Of a stretch of 64,000 bases of DNA, positions 53,101 to 58,783 are shown piece by piece. The translations under genes and the position numbers were made by a program. Under the pieces are notes generated by a model. That model worked only from the letters and a program-made list of their open reading frames with translations. It ran no database searches and was not told the DNA's origin. Numbering within the stretch: position 1 is the stretch's first letter; every line of letters begins with the position of its first letter. Source of the stretch: 2-02-FULL-55-14 sp964581115 (GTDB taxonomy: Bacteria; Bacteroidota; Ignavibacteria; UBA10030); assembly GCA_964581115.1 (NCBI GenBank), contig CAZOMY010000001.1, forward strand, positions 1 through 64,000, given 5' to 3'.

Positions 53101-54157
53101 CCTGCAGTCCGGCTGGAACCTCGTCGGGAATCCGCTCTTGCGCGACATCGTCATCGACAGTCTGCAGGTGACGGGAGGGGCCACGATCCAACAACGGGCT
53201 TCCTTCACGGGCAGCGGAGCGGCAAGCGGCTGGGACCTCAATCCAACGGTTCTCAAACAGTGGGAAGGACTCGCGATCCGCGTGAGCGCGCCGACACGCC
53301 TGCTCTTCCGGACGATCGGTTCGCAGCCGGGCCTCGCCGACCCCGACCGGCCGGTCGGTCGGTTGCGCATTACGGAAGCTGTCAGCGACGAAGGAGCTTC
53401 GCGGAGCTGGTTCATCCCCTTCGGCGCCTACCGAACGGATAACGACATGGCTGACCTCGGCGACGCCATCGGCATGACGGCAGGAGCCAGAGAAGGCGTG
53501 GACCGCTACGACCACTTCCAGCCGCCGTTCATCGGCACGAGGAACGTCGCTCTCTATTTCGAGAATGACGGCGAGGAGATGATGCAGGACATCCGTCCGT
53601 TGAACGACCGGGGCGCTGTGTGGGAAATGAAGGTGGTGACGGGTGACGAAGGAGCCAAGATCCGGCTGGCGACCGGCGGTCCGGTCATTCTGCCCGACCC
53701 GTCCTTCGAGGCATTCCTTGTCGACCTCGATCAACGGATGGCATATGACCTTCGGAGGACATCGGAATTGACGATCAACTCGATGAGCGGCCGGCGAAAC
53801 TTCCGCGTCATCGTGGGTCGGAAGGACTATGTGCTCGAACAGAGCGGCGGGGTGGACCTGTATCCGAAGGACTTCCAACTGTTGGCGAACTATCCGAATC
53901 CGTTCAATCCGGAGACAATGATCCGATACACAGTGGCGGACCGCGGCCGACCGCTTGCAGTGTCGCTGAAGGTCTACGACATGTTGGGCCGCGAGGTGGC
54001 GGCGTTGGTGGACAATGAGCAGCCGGCCGGTTACTATGAAGTCTCCTTCAACGGCGCGGCGCTGAGCAGCGGAGCGTATTTCTATCGACTGCAGGTCACG
54101 GACGCCAGCGGCCGGGCGGTCTTTGCGCGCGTTCACAGGATGGCGTTGATAAAATAA
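38168..54157 (+). CDS. Giant T9SS-secreted mosaic surface protein (about 5330 residues)
   Basis: A signal peptide (RAVLTLLTLFGSASPMLSQ) and a C-terminal type A sorting domain (53880-54154, with YPNPFNP, then VYDMLGREVAALV and GAYFYRLQV) mark it for T9SS export and surface attachment. Between them I see, by position: LamG-like domains (38230-38940, 43590-44230, 46190-46790), PPC-like domains (about 40045-40505, 41668-42040), two YCF48/BNR-like propellers (40807-41660, 42361-43240), a CBM20-like fold (43240-43590), FG-GAP/VCBS repeats (44900-45880), NHL repeats (47080-48020), twelve fibronectin-like repeats (48319-51768) and a choice-of-anchor-D domain (51785-52100). No enzyme motif is evident, so adhesion or a structural role is likely. 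ATGs at 38126 and 38159 are alternative starts. Confidence 0.93.
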   Translation: MNARRAVLTLLTLFGSASPMLSQNAGSFLFNGGTDRVRVTDENLLQPPRNAAALAVSGTSLSVEAWVYLFVLPAPGRQYTIVARPADNGFLIDPFQSYGLLVRTDSISQTTHLVFAISDGVTPVGGGNAVAVVDPNVMPVGAWVHVAGTYDGVNARLFVNGVEATNVPATFSIGVGSTGFYVGGTVNDNMRGLIDEVRLWNIVRSPAEIAGTMNNSLTGSEPGLAGYWPMESSSVPATDWTADLTANSNDLQVRGARVVAFPAGSTVQIAPTNTVITLNAAVSNEPFAAAVISNGWPLASHTLLAGPAGMVYDGDSLRWTPEEWQYGHHEVIIQATNSVGSLVDTVFVDAELVRSIENDTRFDLTNRGKLGAFGRYGKGIVVNGRNGLFTADVSVVDRNDNRFAGGLYTGVNSFAPAEGFTAVPSMAIGFSALRTSFTDAWEDPASRIGLRVIQTSYIKSGVPDHQYTVVDYQFVNESGAPLDDIFLQVSADFDVGVPGNNLAAYDTSLGLVYAVESSGATNPAAYGIQVVGGDRRPSGMAVWTADDDLYVRNRSNLETFTPFVTTPADVRGQISVGPYSAGIGDTMHLTVVYLGAPDLDQLRASAARAKQIVNDPTTIDASPALAETEPNGTAFSPNLITLGTRIEGAIDHQSDVDYYQFTLTSEDTVQFIGALGEGSNVRYRLELFNSGGNMIHNSAWYLLPDQDQFMSLILGPDTYSLRVLYTYNYNANYPSKRPFVKGSKEEQLEAMSKERSLRMRTLAPVDTSGRYAIIVRRFEPMLSRFGYSGAEMTTDNLAYVYQALYPGESNTRLEIEYGTTTAYGQVHFVDVYHAPYAQYAYATLPGLMPATNYHARFRATSSLGTSYGPDVTFTTAATSNRWTRQEVTSGGGYYMASAEIVSDSVAFVSGSLVFRTTNGGTTWQDVSPAYTYYHYSRSIVFSNSGVGFSAGYGSVPVVMTNDSGNTWTSSYAGEYADLRGLAVDATGQYIIGVGYNGMVVASTDYGASWFTTTIPAMYGLSGVEFVTPGVAVASGYDGMIYRTTDGGATWTAGDQYPTVFYDMQFVDASVGFAATWIGLYQTLDGGLTWTHLNNGMYYTEAIAMSDANNGLAVGYQGFVYRTTDGWATYTRENSGTTAELLGLATNGTTDVTVGARGTVLRRGIQFEAEPNDTLSTASRIAYNAVVEATLDPMREHDWYQFEGNAGDTVEISTLVPVTSDLFGTFSPYFQLRDPFGTLTFRDWTATIPGEGDEARLVRVLQATGTYHIRVIDNRGTIGPSPGAKYRLTLRRASTAAPRVSGVVNLGLFSDRITLRAAVLPYGGSTTGGFEYGTTPALGSTVAFEGGPITGLSAAVPRATLAGLSPSTVYYYRPFAQNEYGSAVSDSLYQFTTPPPADGWELLPSGTQMPLLSIDFAGESGFGLATGSGGNIRRTFDGGRSWDSVAAFTTQTLYGVHVPWNGVAVVIGTNNTIRRTVDNGQNWYQPSTPYPTTGPSWLDVSFLNDFEGLVAGSNIVMRTTDAGESWTSVSPIPGQTLRAIQMVSPSKYVAGSSTGYVSISSDAGLTWQTQLVGSGNRKEAIVFFNEMVGVVGSPAENTIYRTVDGGITWNTITLPLPATTGVRRGAVHHTGVGYLVSLEGTVFVTTDQGATWQPSFSGFQGILYGVRPELPELVHLVGDYGTIFVRDTRPSNVTMLVDMRSAIRSGLFNPAIDTLALRGGRAPLEWTGFNQILTDLWSGVTDSIYQVYFSTPDPGTLEYKFVIRHRGYDLWERAMTNNRVVNLPRGNVEYGHVFDDRAEEFVLQVGQYDQDPNTLGLYHLDEDTVSNVVWGLTGALVVDQSPQSNHGSFNGPIMVNGRHGRARYFPGQPGVGITLDRGILVPVGPPYSFTIELWTKLDQYPLANGAAVYSGGIYDAFLGMSTTGRLRAGIRNGSGVMVTDSSSRPVELDRWVHVAMQYDATGKILRGFIDGQKVMESALGVGFTTGSTFSQAFMGGGPGLGLYRGTIDEVRISRRLVDPSEFQLPLPPAYASAQSGNGRVRLVWTGSAAGLPVMRYRVYRGSDSTAMAPIDSVSDAITEYTDTTAVNGAVYYYRVAPVDVSGFEGRPTAALIGTPLPLPALVSSSPSRNAQQAPPLNLLRLSFNTDLDTTSLVTSLVRVSGRLSGMRNVTRMLYDPDSRSVDVVLDSAFIRGDEVEVVVKRSVRNINGDSLTGPVVFRYRIGTTGGTGVMAASSVPTGSGNPTLLAAGDIDRDGDVDVVSANASSNTISVFRNDGRGALISTNTLPQSGGPLGIILADLNHDGWTDLAVTNSIGGSVTRWMNTGGGNFSSPLTITVGAAPYGIAAGDVNGDGYPDLVVANSGSTSFTVLTNNGAAGFTTQTYGPVGTQPTAIALADLNRDDQLDVILSATGDGVLRHYRNSGGAFNLFNSISLGGGAYGLAVADVNGDGNNDLITGLSVTLNNLRIDRLNALGTVSGTSSFTVGTDIRGVVVGDFDGDGLADVAVADHAADTVRVLGNNGVGGFVDLSSISVGTNPWGLVGGDLDADGDLDLVTGNQNSSVVSVLRNNVDNTPPAQVQDPRISETSGRVDLMWSASAEPDVVRYVILRAAPPFGLTRIDSVSAGTTSYVDLSVSDSSVYQYVVRAVDLAGNESPDSFSRWATPHGRLPGEYPSNDTATVLLLPFAERDGSMYNVDATSNGQSGVAAMGHTSVPGKFGQARSFSGGQHLRFQGRDDYAPTGAFTIEAWVNPAAVGAGTIVRKDTAGTSGYALTLSPAGLPTFQVMGPSATAQGSTPLVPGQWTHLAGVFTGSAVEIYVNGLLAGSATVAGPLSIGTQALAVGAIPTLPATSFFTGAIDEVRLSTVARTPNEFSLPLTPRSLSASAAGTTINLSWQNGGGAAPLARYRIYRGADSTSMVVIDSTTGTTFSNTDLDVATQYFYRVTAIDVTGTESPRSYATSATTSSAPQQATVSTFAGSSAGNFDASGESAQFDLPEAAAFDALGNLYVADAGNGSIRKITPLRAVTTLATAMGTVAGVAVDSVGNIFVASSTHHKIYRITPSGTKTTYAGSGNAGMADGDSTDAEFNSPAGLAFDRNGNLYVADRGNNVIRRISPQRFVELVAGSATGAAGYANGSGTTARFKSPWGIALEPAGSFVVADAGSNSIRRLTVSSGGSVSASTISGFDTTAGSTDGLVSTARFNGPTGVAVDQAGNIFVADRGNHTIRRISPAGVVSTIAGAALASGWVDDLGSAARFSAPTGLAADPTSTLLVADRNNNRIRRVVTNYVPSVFTADATNVTATGATLVGFGNPNGLTTTYHFEYGTTTAYGSQSSPASLGLGALFLQRTLAVSGLTANTTYHYRLVASNESGTTFGSDRTFTTLLPAPSAPALSSPDSAATGVAVQPTLAWTAGANAQTYRLQLSLASNFSSVVLEDSGITSLSRSIASTLLHDTVYYWRVRSENVTGASAYSAARFFRTIVDTPDVPTLASPENAAADQPTALSLSWNAAPRAGSYRLQVSASNTFSVLSFDDSTITGTSATVTGLVNLTTYYWRVSAKNAGGVSPYSTIRQFTTIIAPPADPALVSPADSAVHQPTTLTLVWAAAARASTYHLQVAADEAFTTLAAEDSTITSTSRQVSALSNAATYFWRVRAKNVGGTTAYTAARRFTTIVGAPAVPVPASPDSGATGQPLTAHIVWRSAARAERYHVQLSTSSSFASTLVNDSTLTDTVRALSGLTNDVSYYWRVRAMNTGGASAYSPTWTFRTVVALPDVPSLDTPADSVIDQPVTLTFSWNAALRASTYRLEISTDAAFTSLAYVDSTLTSTSKGVGPLAFNTRYFWRVRAQNAGGSSAYSDVRTFRTIIEAPAVPVHVSPDTTSTNVPTLASLTWRSSARASSYRLQVSLFQNFGVTVIDQAGLADTVQTVGPLSNDTTYYWRVSATNAGGSSAFSAPWRFRTIVAAPNAPSLASPLDGTVDQPVGMTFSWSSVSGATSYRLEVSTSADFSTLFFVDSTITGTSRNVTLNYLTEYFWRVRAQNAGGAGPYASAWKFVTIIQAPTVPVQVSPDSGSTGHPTTVQLAWRRAPRASSYQVQVSLISNFSTTVANVAGVTDTTLSVGPLQNDTEYFWRVNASNNGGTTANSPIWRFRTIVAVPDAPTLVSPASGAGDQPVTVNFAWNAAARAELYHLEVSTQPTFSPLVFVDSMITTTTRQVSLSYATTYYWRVRARNAGGQGPYSLTQGFSTIMQMPGVPVLIAPDSGSTGIAQNVLLQWHASPRAATYQVQVSAVSNFSTTITNLPAHLDTLLSVGPLANDTDYFWRVSASNPGGTSAFSPTWRFRTIVAAPAVPSLVSPADNALDLPTAVTLVWSAAARATSYRLQLSTDATFATGVQEFAGVTTTSQALNGLAHNTIYYWRVQAENAGGVSGYSTVRSFHTVVAPPVAAPSLTTPADNAVGVLPSLSFAWTSVSGAVAYHLQISTVNTFASLAYQDSTLSGTTASPSGLAFDTQYFWRVRARNAGGVSPWSVTRSLRTAPAVPLASLSPMPVDFGSVEAGLATADRTITLSNSGGVSLNVTSVTLSGADAASFTITSGSGAFALSPGATRQITIRFQPNAPGPRQAMLVIQSNDTRFSSGLVDTLNGFATDNTPPYDPSVTASVTPSSWTRTLPITVSWNPQISDVSGVTHVWISTNVAPGVSNPGSRMALTGQSFTVPTPVQQGAIPVYFYFEDGAGNKDPFQRYMITYRYDDQAPEITHDTTTVPSVSVQSGVASGSVTISAQATDLLGGASGIKSFTLEYRRVTDPSYSAVPMIGGSAQIPAGTFVLNGGPVGVDYRLVAVDSAENRKATRVYSIRVTAVDAPPPQPTPLVSVATLAPGTDLVKAYRLFSVPYDLNDKRPSQIFPLTTNLGPHEQDGVAYANWRLQRFNAGVKEDYETFKDQPAITPGSAFFLIVRSSNKRITVGAGSVANAQEMNDVGISLQSGWNLVGNPLLRDIVIDSLQVTGGATIQQRASFTGSGAASGWDLNPTVLKQWEGLAIRVSAPTRLLFRTIGSQPGLADPDRPVGRLRITEAVSDEGASRSWFIPFGAYRTDNDMADLGDAIGMTAGAREGVDRYDHFQPPFIGTRNVALYFENDGEEMMQDIRPLNDRGAVWEMKVVTGDEGAKIRLATGGPVILPDPSFEAFLVDLDQRMAYDLRRTSELTINSMSGRRNFRVIVGRKDYVLEQSGGVDLYPKDFQLLANYPNPFNPETMIRYTVADRGRPLAVSLKVYDMLGREVAALVDNEQPAGYYEVSFNGAALSSGAYFYRLQVTDASGRAVFARVHRMALIK
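48319..51768 (+). repeat. Twelve tandem fibronectin III-like repeats
   Basis: Each unit is about 95-96 residues (about 287 bases) and ends in Y(Y/F)WRV(R/S/N)..N.GG followed by a TI(V/I) linker and a P-x-P-x-L-x-SP start of the next. From repeat 4 to 10 two subtypes alternate: one with DQPV..FSWNAA and one with the WRSAPRASSYQVQVS style. The alternating array implies duplication of two-repeat blocks of about 575 bases. Confidence 0.9.
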
Positions 54158-54184
54158 GACAGGTTCCCGATCAAGGAGCGTCGT

Positions 54185-56689
54185 ATGAAACGATGGTGTA
54201 TGGTCGCTGCGGCCGTGCTGGCCACGGCGGTCGCGCCCGGACAAGACCGGCGCGAATGGCCGCGCATCATGGTCATCTTCGATGAACGGCTCGATGGAGA
54301 GCCATCCGACGGCCGCGTCGTCGCCGCGAGGATCGAAGAGCTGTTCCTCGAAAAAGGATTCCGGCTCGTCGACAAGGCGCAGTTCGAGAACGTCACGGCG
54401 CGCGATATCGCCCTGGCGGAGAGCAATCCGGTCCGGGCGAAGGAGATCGGACTGCGTTACGGTGCGGAGTTGATCATCGTCGGCAAGGCCACGGCGACCC
54501 TCGAAGGAGAGAAGGAGTTCTACGGCGTCAAGAGCATCGAGTACGCCTCGAAAGGCGATGCCAAGGTCATCATCACCGACACGGGTGAGTTGATCGCTGT
54601 GAGCGCCAAGAATGCCAAGAAGTCGGCCAGCGGTCGGTCGACGGCGGGGACGTTGGCATTCCAAGCGATGGCAGAGCAGTTGGCGACGGACCTGTACGTC
54701 AAGACGAGGATGAAGATCCTGGACGAATCGAAGACGACGCGGATCGTCCAGCTTGCCTTGCTCGGCATCGATGCGAAGCTGTTGAGCGCTCTCGAGCGTT
54801 CGCTTCCCGTCGACCATACCCGGATCGAGGCGCTCCGGCTTCGGTACATGGAGAAGGACGGAGCTGTCTATGAGGCGACGATCGTGGGTTCGCTGGATGA
54901 CCTTCGCGCCGACCTCGCCACGCGCGACGATCTCGTCATCATCGGCGTCACCGGTTCGCGGATCGACCTGAGCACCCGGGAGAACGCCGAACGGGCAAAG
55001 GGCTCTTCGGTCGCCACAAGCCCGCTCGAGATCACGGACCTCGTTGTCGAGAACATCTTCCCTTCGCAGGTGAACTACTATGCCTACAACCCGCTCGCGA
55101 CGATCACCATCGAGAACTCGGGCAAGGCGGCAGTCAGGAATGTCAAGGTGTCGATCGTCATCCCTGGATACATGTCATTGCCGTCTGAGCAGATCGTTCC
55201 CTCGGTCGAGCCGGGAGGCAAGCAGTCGTTCAAACTTGCAGCGACCCTCGACGCCAAGCAGCTCTACGCCTTGAACGCAAATACGGCGGCACAAGCAAAG
55301 GTGGAACTGACCTACGTGGCCGGCAACCAGCCCCAGACCCGCAGTCTGGTGAAGCCGGTGACGATCTACAGCCGCAACACGATCTCATGGCGGCGCGGAG
55401 AATCGGTCGGCGCATTCGTGACCGAGACCGACGAGGCGGTCGTCAATTTCTCGCGGTTTGTCGTCGGGTCGCTGGCAGGCAATGAAAAGGTGCAGTCGAA
55501 GTTGCCGAGGAACGTGGTCAATGCGATGGCCGTTTGGAACGGCATCAGGGCGCACGGCATCGCCTATGTGAGCGATCCCTGGAAACAGGCCGAAGGCGAC
55601 ATCCTCGACCTGATCCAGTACCCGAGAGAGACCCTGGCGTCAAAGACCGGCGACTGCGACGATTCATCGGTCTTGTTGGCCGCCTGCCTCGAGAATATCG
55701 GCGTTCGCACCAAGTTCCTTGCCACGAACGACCACATCTTCATCATGTTCGACACCGACCTGGCTGCGAAGAACGGTTTCATGGTCAGTCAGAACGAGAA
55801 GGACTACGTCATCCATGAAGGTACAGTCTGGGTGCCGCTCGAGACGACGATGATCACCAAGCCGTTCATGGAGGCTTGGAAAACAGGGGCGGAAGAATAC
55901 TACGCCAACGCTTCCGGCGGACAGGGCAAACTGGAGATCATCGACACCCGCAAGGCGCAGTCTGCCTTCCCTCCGGCAAATCTTCCGGCAGGCCGAACGA
56001 TCGCCACCCCGCCGGCTGAGCGCATCGCAGCGCTGGCCGTGCAGGACCTGGCGGATTATGAGTACGACCAGAGTCAATTCATCGGACAGCAGTCGGCCAA
56101 TCTCGCATCGGACACGTCGCCCGAAGGAAGGAACAAAGCGGCCATCTTTCATGCCAAGGCCGGGGAATATGACGCCGCCATCGCTTTACTCCAGGGCGTG
56201 AACACGGCGGGGGCCTTCAATACGCTTGGCAACATCTCCATTCTGCGCAATGACCTACCGCAGGCCCAGGAACAGTTCCAAAAGAGCCTCGCCCTGAGCG
56301 ATGAGGACGGAGGGGTATACTTGAACTTCGGCCTGGCCCGCTATCTCTCGGGCTCGACCGAAGACGCCGTCGAATCGTTCCAGGTGGCCATGTCGAAGTT
56401 CGAGACCCCCGAGAAAGCGCTTGAAGTGCTTGGCCTCGACAAGATCCAGCAGGCGCTCGGCATGCGCGGCGCCCAGCAGGGAACTCGCCAGGTGTCGAAG
56501 AACGAGCTCTTCGACCTGCTCAACCAGTCGCTCAAAAGTCTTCCCAGCAAGCAACAGACTTCGACGCAGGCCTACCGGGTGCGGCAGAAATACAAGAACG
56601 AACAGAATCGATTCGTGTTCGGAGGGCGCCGAGGCGCCGACCCGACGCAGATCGCGAGTATCAAAGAGTACCTCTATTGGAGACAGTAA
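54185..56689 (+). CDS. CsgG-like/CARDB/transglutaminase-like/TPR exported protein
   Basis: 834 residues with a signal peptide (CMVAAAVLATAVAPGQ). Residues about 25-190 resemble a CsgG/FlgT-like module (RIEELFLEKGFRLVDKAQFENV, GAELIIVGKA). Residues 285-400 look like a CARDB-type Ig domain (ATITIENSGKAAVRNVKVS). Residues 470-560 carry a transglutaminase-like core, SKTGDCDDSSVLLAACLENIG with the catalytic-type cysteine, and NDHIFIMFDT with the histidine; a third acidic residue is plausible. The C-terminal 150 residues have TPR-like helices (AGEYDAAIALLQGV, LPQAQEQFQKSLALSDEDGG). It starts 28 bases after the giant gene, so they are likely co-expressed. Whether it acts as a protease or cross-linker is not shown. 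Confidence 0.82.
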   Translation: MKRWCMVAAAVLATAVAPGQDRREWPRIMVIFDERLDGEPSDGRVVAARIEELFLEKGFRLVDKAQFENVTARDIALAESNPVRAKEIGLRYGAELIIVGKATATLEGEKEFYGVKSIEYASKGDAKVIITDTGELIAVSAKNAKKSASGRSTAGTLAFQAMAEQLATDLYVKTRMKILDESKTTRIVQLALLGIDAKLLSALERSLPVDHTRIEALRLRYMEKDGAVYEATIVGSLDDLRADLATRDDLVIIGVTGSRIDLSTRENAERAKGSSVATSPLEITDLVVENIFPSQVNYYAYNPLATITIENSGKAAVRNVKVSIVIPGYMSLPSEQIVPSVEPGGKQSFKLAATLDAKQLYALNANTAAQAKVELTYVAGNQPQTRSLVKPVTIYSRNTISWRRGESVGAFVTETDEAVVNFSRFVVGSLAGNEKVQSKLPRNVVNAMAVWNGIRAHGIAYVSDPWKQAEGDILDLIQYPRETLASKTGDCDDSSVLLAACLENIGVRTKFLATNDHIFIMFDTDLAAKNGFMVSQNEKDYVIHEGTVWVPLETTMITKPFMEAWKTGAEEYYANASGGQGKLEIIDTRKAQSAFPPANLPAGRTIATPPAERIAALAVQDLADYEYDQSQFIGQQSANLASDTSPEGRNKAAIFHAKAGEYDAAIALLQGVNTAGAFNTLGNISILRNDLPQAQEQFQKSLALSDEDGGVYLNFGLARYLSGSTEDAVESFQVAMSKFETPEKALEVLGLDKIQQALGMRGAQQGTRQVSKNELFDLLNQSLKSLPSKQQTSTQAYRVRQKYKNEQNRFVFGGRRGADPTQIASIKEYLYWRQ

Positions 56690-56719
56690 CGCCGGTCGCG
56701 GATGACGGCACGATCTCAA

Positions 56720-56741
56720 AGAGCCCGCTTCGGCGGGCTCT
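56720..56741 (+). terminator. Terminator after the 54185-56689 gene
   Basis: AGAGCCCGC (56720-56728) and GCGGGCTCT (56733-56741) close a UUCG tetraloop perfectly. The downstream T-run is weak, but the stem is strong and the der promoter follows. Confidence 0.75.
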
Positions 56742-56758
56742 CGTGTGTTCATCCTAAA

Positions 56759-56787
56759 TTGAAACTCCCTCGCGTTTTGGCTACATT
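56759..56787 (+). promoter_or_regulatory. Promoter of der
   Basis: TTGAAA (56759-56764), 17 bases, TACATT (56782-56787); the ATG at 56812 lies 25 bases further on. Confidence 0.6.
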
Positions 56788-56811
56788 GCTGGAAAGCGTT
56801 CGTCCCTTCCG

Positions 56812-58131
56812 ATGTCCACCGACCCTCGCATCCCGATCGTAGCCATCGTCGGCCGCCCCAATGTGGGGAAATCAACGCTCTTCAATCGCTTGGTAGGAGA
56901 GCGCGACGCCATTGTCTATGACACGCCCGGCGTGACCCGCGACCGCAAGTACGGAACGGTCGAATGGGCCGGAAGGTCCTTTACGGTGATCGATACGGGG
57001 GGATATGTCCCCCGGTCGGATGACGTCTTCGAGGAGGCGATCCGGGAGCAGGCCCATCTGGCGATCGAGGAGGCCGACGCGGTCGTATTCGTTGTCGACG
57101 GGATTGTCGGCCTGACGCCGCTGGACCGGGAATTGGCCGACATCCTTCGCACCTCGCAGAAGCCGATCCATCTTGCCGTCAACAAGGTCGATTCGGACCG
57201 TCGTGAGCTGGGCCAGGCCGAGTTTTATGGGCTTGGGCTCGGCACGCCCCACTCGATCGCCGCTCTGGGAGGTCGGGCCATTGGAGACTTTCTGGATGTC
57301 GTCACGGATGGTTTCGCGAAACGCGCCCGCGCTCCGAAGGACCGCCGACTGAAGATCGCGGTGGTTGGCAAACCGAACGTGGGCAAATCATCCTTGGTTA
57401 ACGCTCTCATCGGTAAGAAGCGACAGGTGGTTACGGATATCCCCGGTACCACCCGTGACCCGATCGACGCGATCGTTCATTACCAAGGGGAGGAGGTTGT
57501 CCTCGTCGATACCGCAGGACTACGCAAGCGCTCCAAAATCGAAGAGAGTATCGAATTCTACAGCGCGCTTCGGACCCTGAAGGCGCTCGAACGATGCGAC
57601 GTGGCCGTGGTGCTGCTCGACGGCTCCCAAGGCGTGGACAAACAAGACGTCCATATCGTCGACGCCGTGGTCGAGCGCCATCGATCGGCGATCATTGCCG
57701 TCAACAAATGGGACCTGGTCGAAAAGGAAACGAACACGGCCCTGCAGTACGAGCGGGCCATCCGGTCGCGACTAGGTCTGCATGAGCATTTTCCGATGGT
57801 CTTTGTGTCGGCGCTGACGCGGCAACGGGTGACGAAGATCATCGAGCTGGCGCGTGCGGTCGACGCTGAGCAGCGGCGCAAGATCACCACCTCCAAGCTG
57901 AACAAGCTCTTGATGGCCGACATCGAGGCGACCCCTCCGACGGCGAGGGGACCGAAGGAGATCCGCATCAAGTATGTCACGCAAGTGCGGACCGATCCCC
58001 CCTTGTTCGCGTTCTTTTGTAACGAGCCGAAGCTCGTTCACGAGAACTATCGCCGCTTCATCGAGAACCGCATCCGCCATCACTTCGGATTCGCCGGCGT
58101 TCCGGTCGGCATCTCGTTCCGGACCAAGTGA
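56812..58131 (+). CDS. der: Ribosome assembly GTPase Der (EngA)
   Basis: 439 residues with two G domains in tandem and a C-terminal KH-like domain, the arrangement unique to Der. First domain: G1 GRPNVGKST, DTPG, NKVDSD. Second: G1 GKPNVGKSS (about residue 184), G3 DTAGLRKR, G4 NKWDLVEKE. The last 100 residues (NKLLMADIEATPPTARG, KYVTQVRTDPPLFAFFCN) are the KH-like part that contacts the 50S subunit. The start follows its own promoter. upp begins 22 bases after its stop. Confidence 0.97.
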   Translation: MSTDPRIPIVAIVGRPNVGKSTLFNRLVGERDAIVYDTPGVTRDRKYGTVEWAGRSFTVIDTGGYVPRSDDVFEEAIREQAHLAIEEADAVVFVVDGIVGLTPLDRELADILRTSQKPIHLAVNKVDSDRRELGQAEFYGLGLGTPHSIAALGGRAIGDFLDVVTDGFAKRARAPKDRRLKIAVVGKPNVGKSSLVNALIGKKRQVVTDIPGTTRDPIDAIVHYQGEEVVLVDTAGLRKRSKIEESIEFYSALRTLKALERCDVAVVLLDGSQGVDKQDVHIVDAVVERHRSAIIAVNKWDLVEKETNTALQYERAIRSRLGLHEHFPMVFVSALTRQRVTKIIELARAVDAEQRRKITTSKLNKLLMADIEATPPTARGPKEIRIKYVTQVRTDPPLFAFFCNEPKLVHENYRRFIENRIRHHFGFAGVPVGISFRTK

Positions 58132-58153
58132 TCTAACCTACGGGACCGCACCC

Positions 58154-58783
58154 ATGGCCGCCCGCGTTCATGTGATCCGTCATCCCTTCGTTCAGCGCGA
58201 CGTCTCCATCCTCCGCGACCGGAGGACACCTAGCCCGATCTTCCGGGCCGTGCTTCGCCGCACCGCAACGCTGATGGCTTACGAAGTGACGCGCGATCTC
58301 CCAGTTCGCCGCACGCGAGTGCGCACACCACTCGAGGTGACGGAGGGCGCCGTTGTGAAGCCGCCGATCGTGCTCGTACCCATCCTCCGCGCCGGATTGG
58401 GAATGGTCGGAGGGTTCGTGGAGGTCATCCCTGACGCGCGCGTCGGCCACATCGGACTCTACAGGGATGAAGAGACCCTGCAGCCGGTCGACTACTACTT
58501 CAAGGTCCCCCGGCACTTGGCCAGGGCACTGGTGCTCGTTCTGGACCCGATGCTGGCGACGGGAGGAAGCGCGGCCGCGGCCGTTTCGTACCTGAAGGAA
58601 AAGGGTGCGCGATGGGTCCGCTTCGTCTCGTTGGTGGCGGCGCCGGAAGGCGTTCGTGTCCTGCGCCGTTCCCATCCAGATGTCGAGATCTACACGTGCG
58701 CTCTCGATCGTCAGTTGAATCGGCGAGGGTACATTCTGCCCGGGCTCGGGGATGCGGGAGACAGGATCTTCGGGACGGAATGA
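58154..58783 (+). CDS. upp: Uracil phosphoribosyltransferase
   Basis: Salvages uracil to UMP with PRPP in the cytoplasm. 209 residues, the usual size. Motifs: the N-terminal dimer region ILRDRRTPSPIFRAVLRRTATLMAYE, uracil-binding HIGLYRDEETLQPVDYYFK, the PRPP loop LVLDPMLATGGSAAAAV and the C-terminal YILPGLGDAGDRIFGT. The ATG at 58154 begins the family match. Its stop overlaps the next start as ATGA, so the neighbour is translationally coupled. Confidence 0.96.
   Translation: MAARVHVIRHPFVQRDVSILRDRRTPSPIFRAVLRRTATLMAYEVTRDLPVRRTRVRTPLEVTEGAVVKPPIVLVPILRAGLGMVGGFVEVIPDARVGHIGLYRDEETLQPVDYYFKVPRHLARALVLVLDPMLATGGSAAAAVSYLKEKGARWVRFVSLVAAPEGVRVLRRSHPDVEIYTCALDRQLNRRGYILPGLGDAGDRIFGTE

Noticed and set aside
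52148..54817. Very long open frame antisense to the giant gene
   Set aside because: Its composition is Arg/Asp/Val-rich, typical of GC-rich antisense, and it has no motif or start signal. The plus-strand frame carries clear domains across the same bases.
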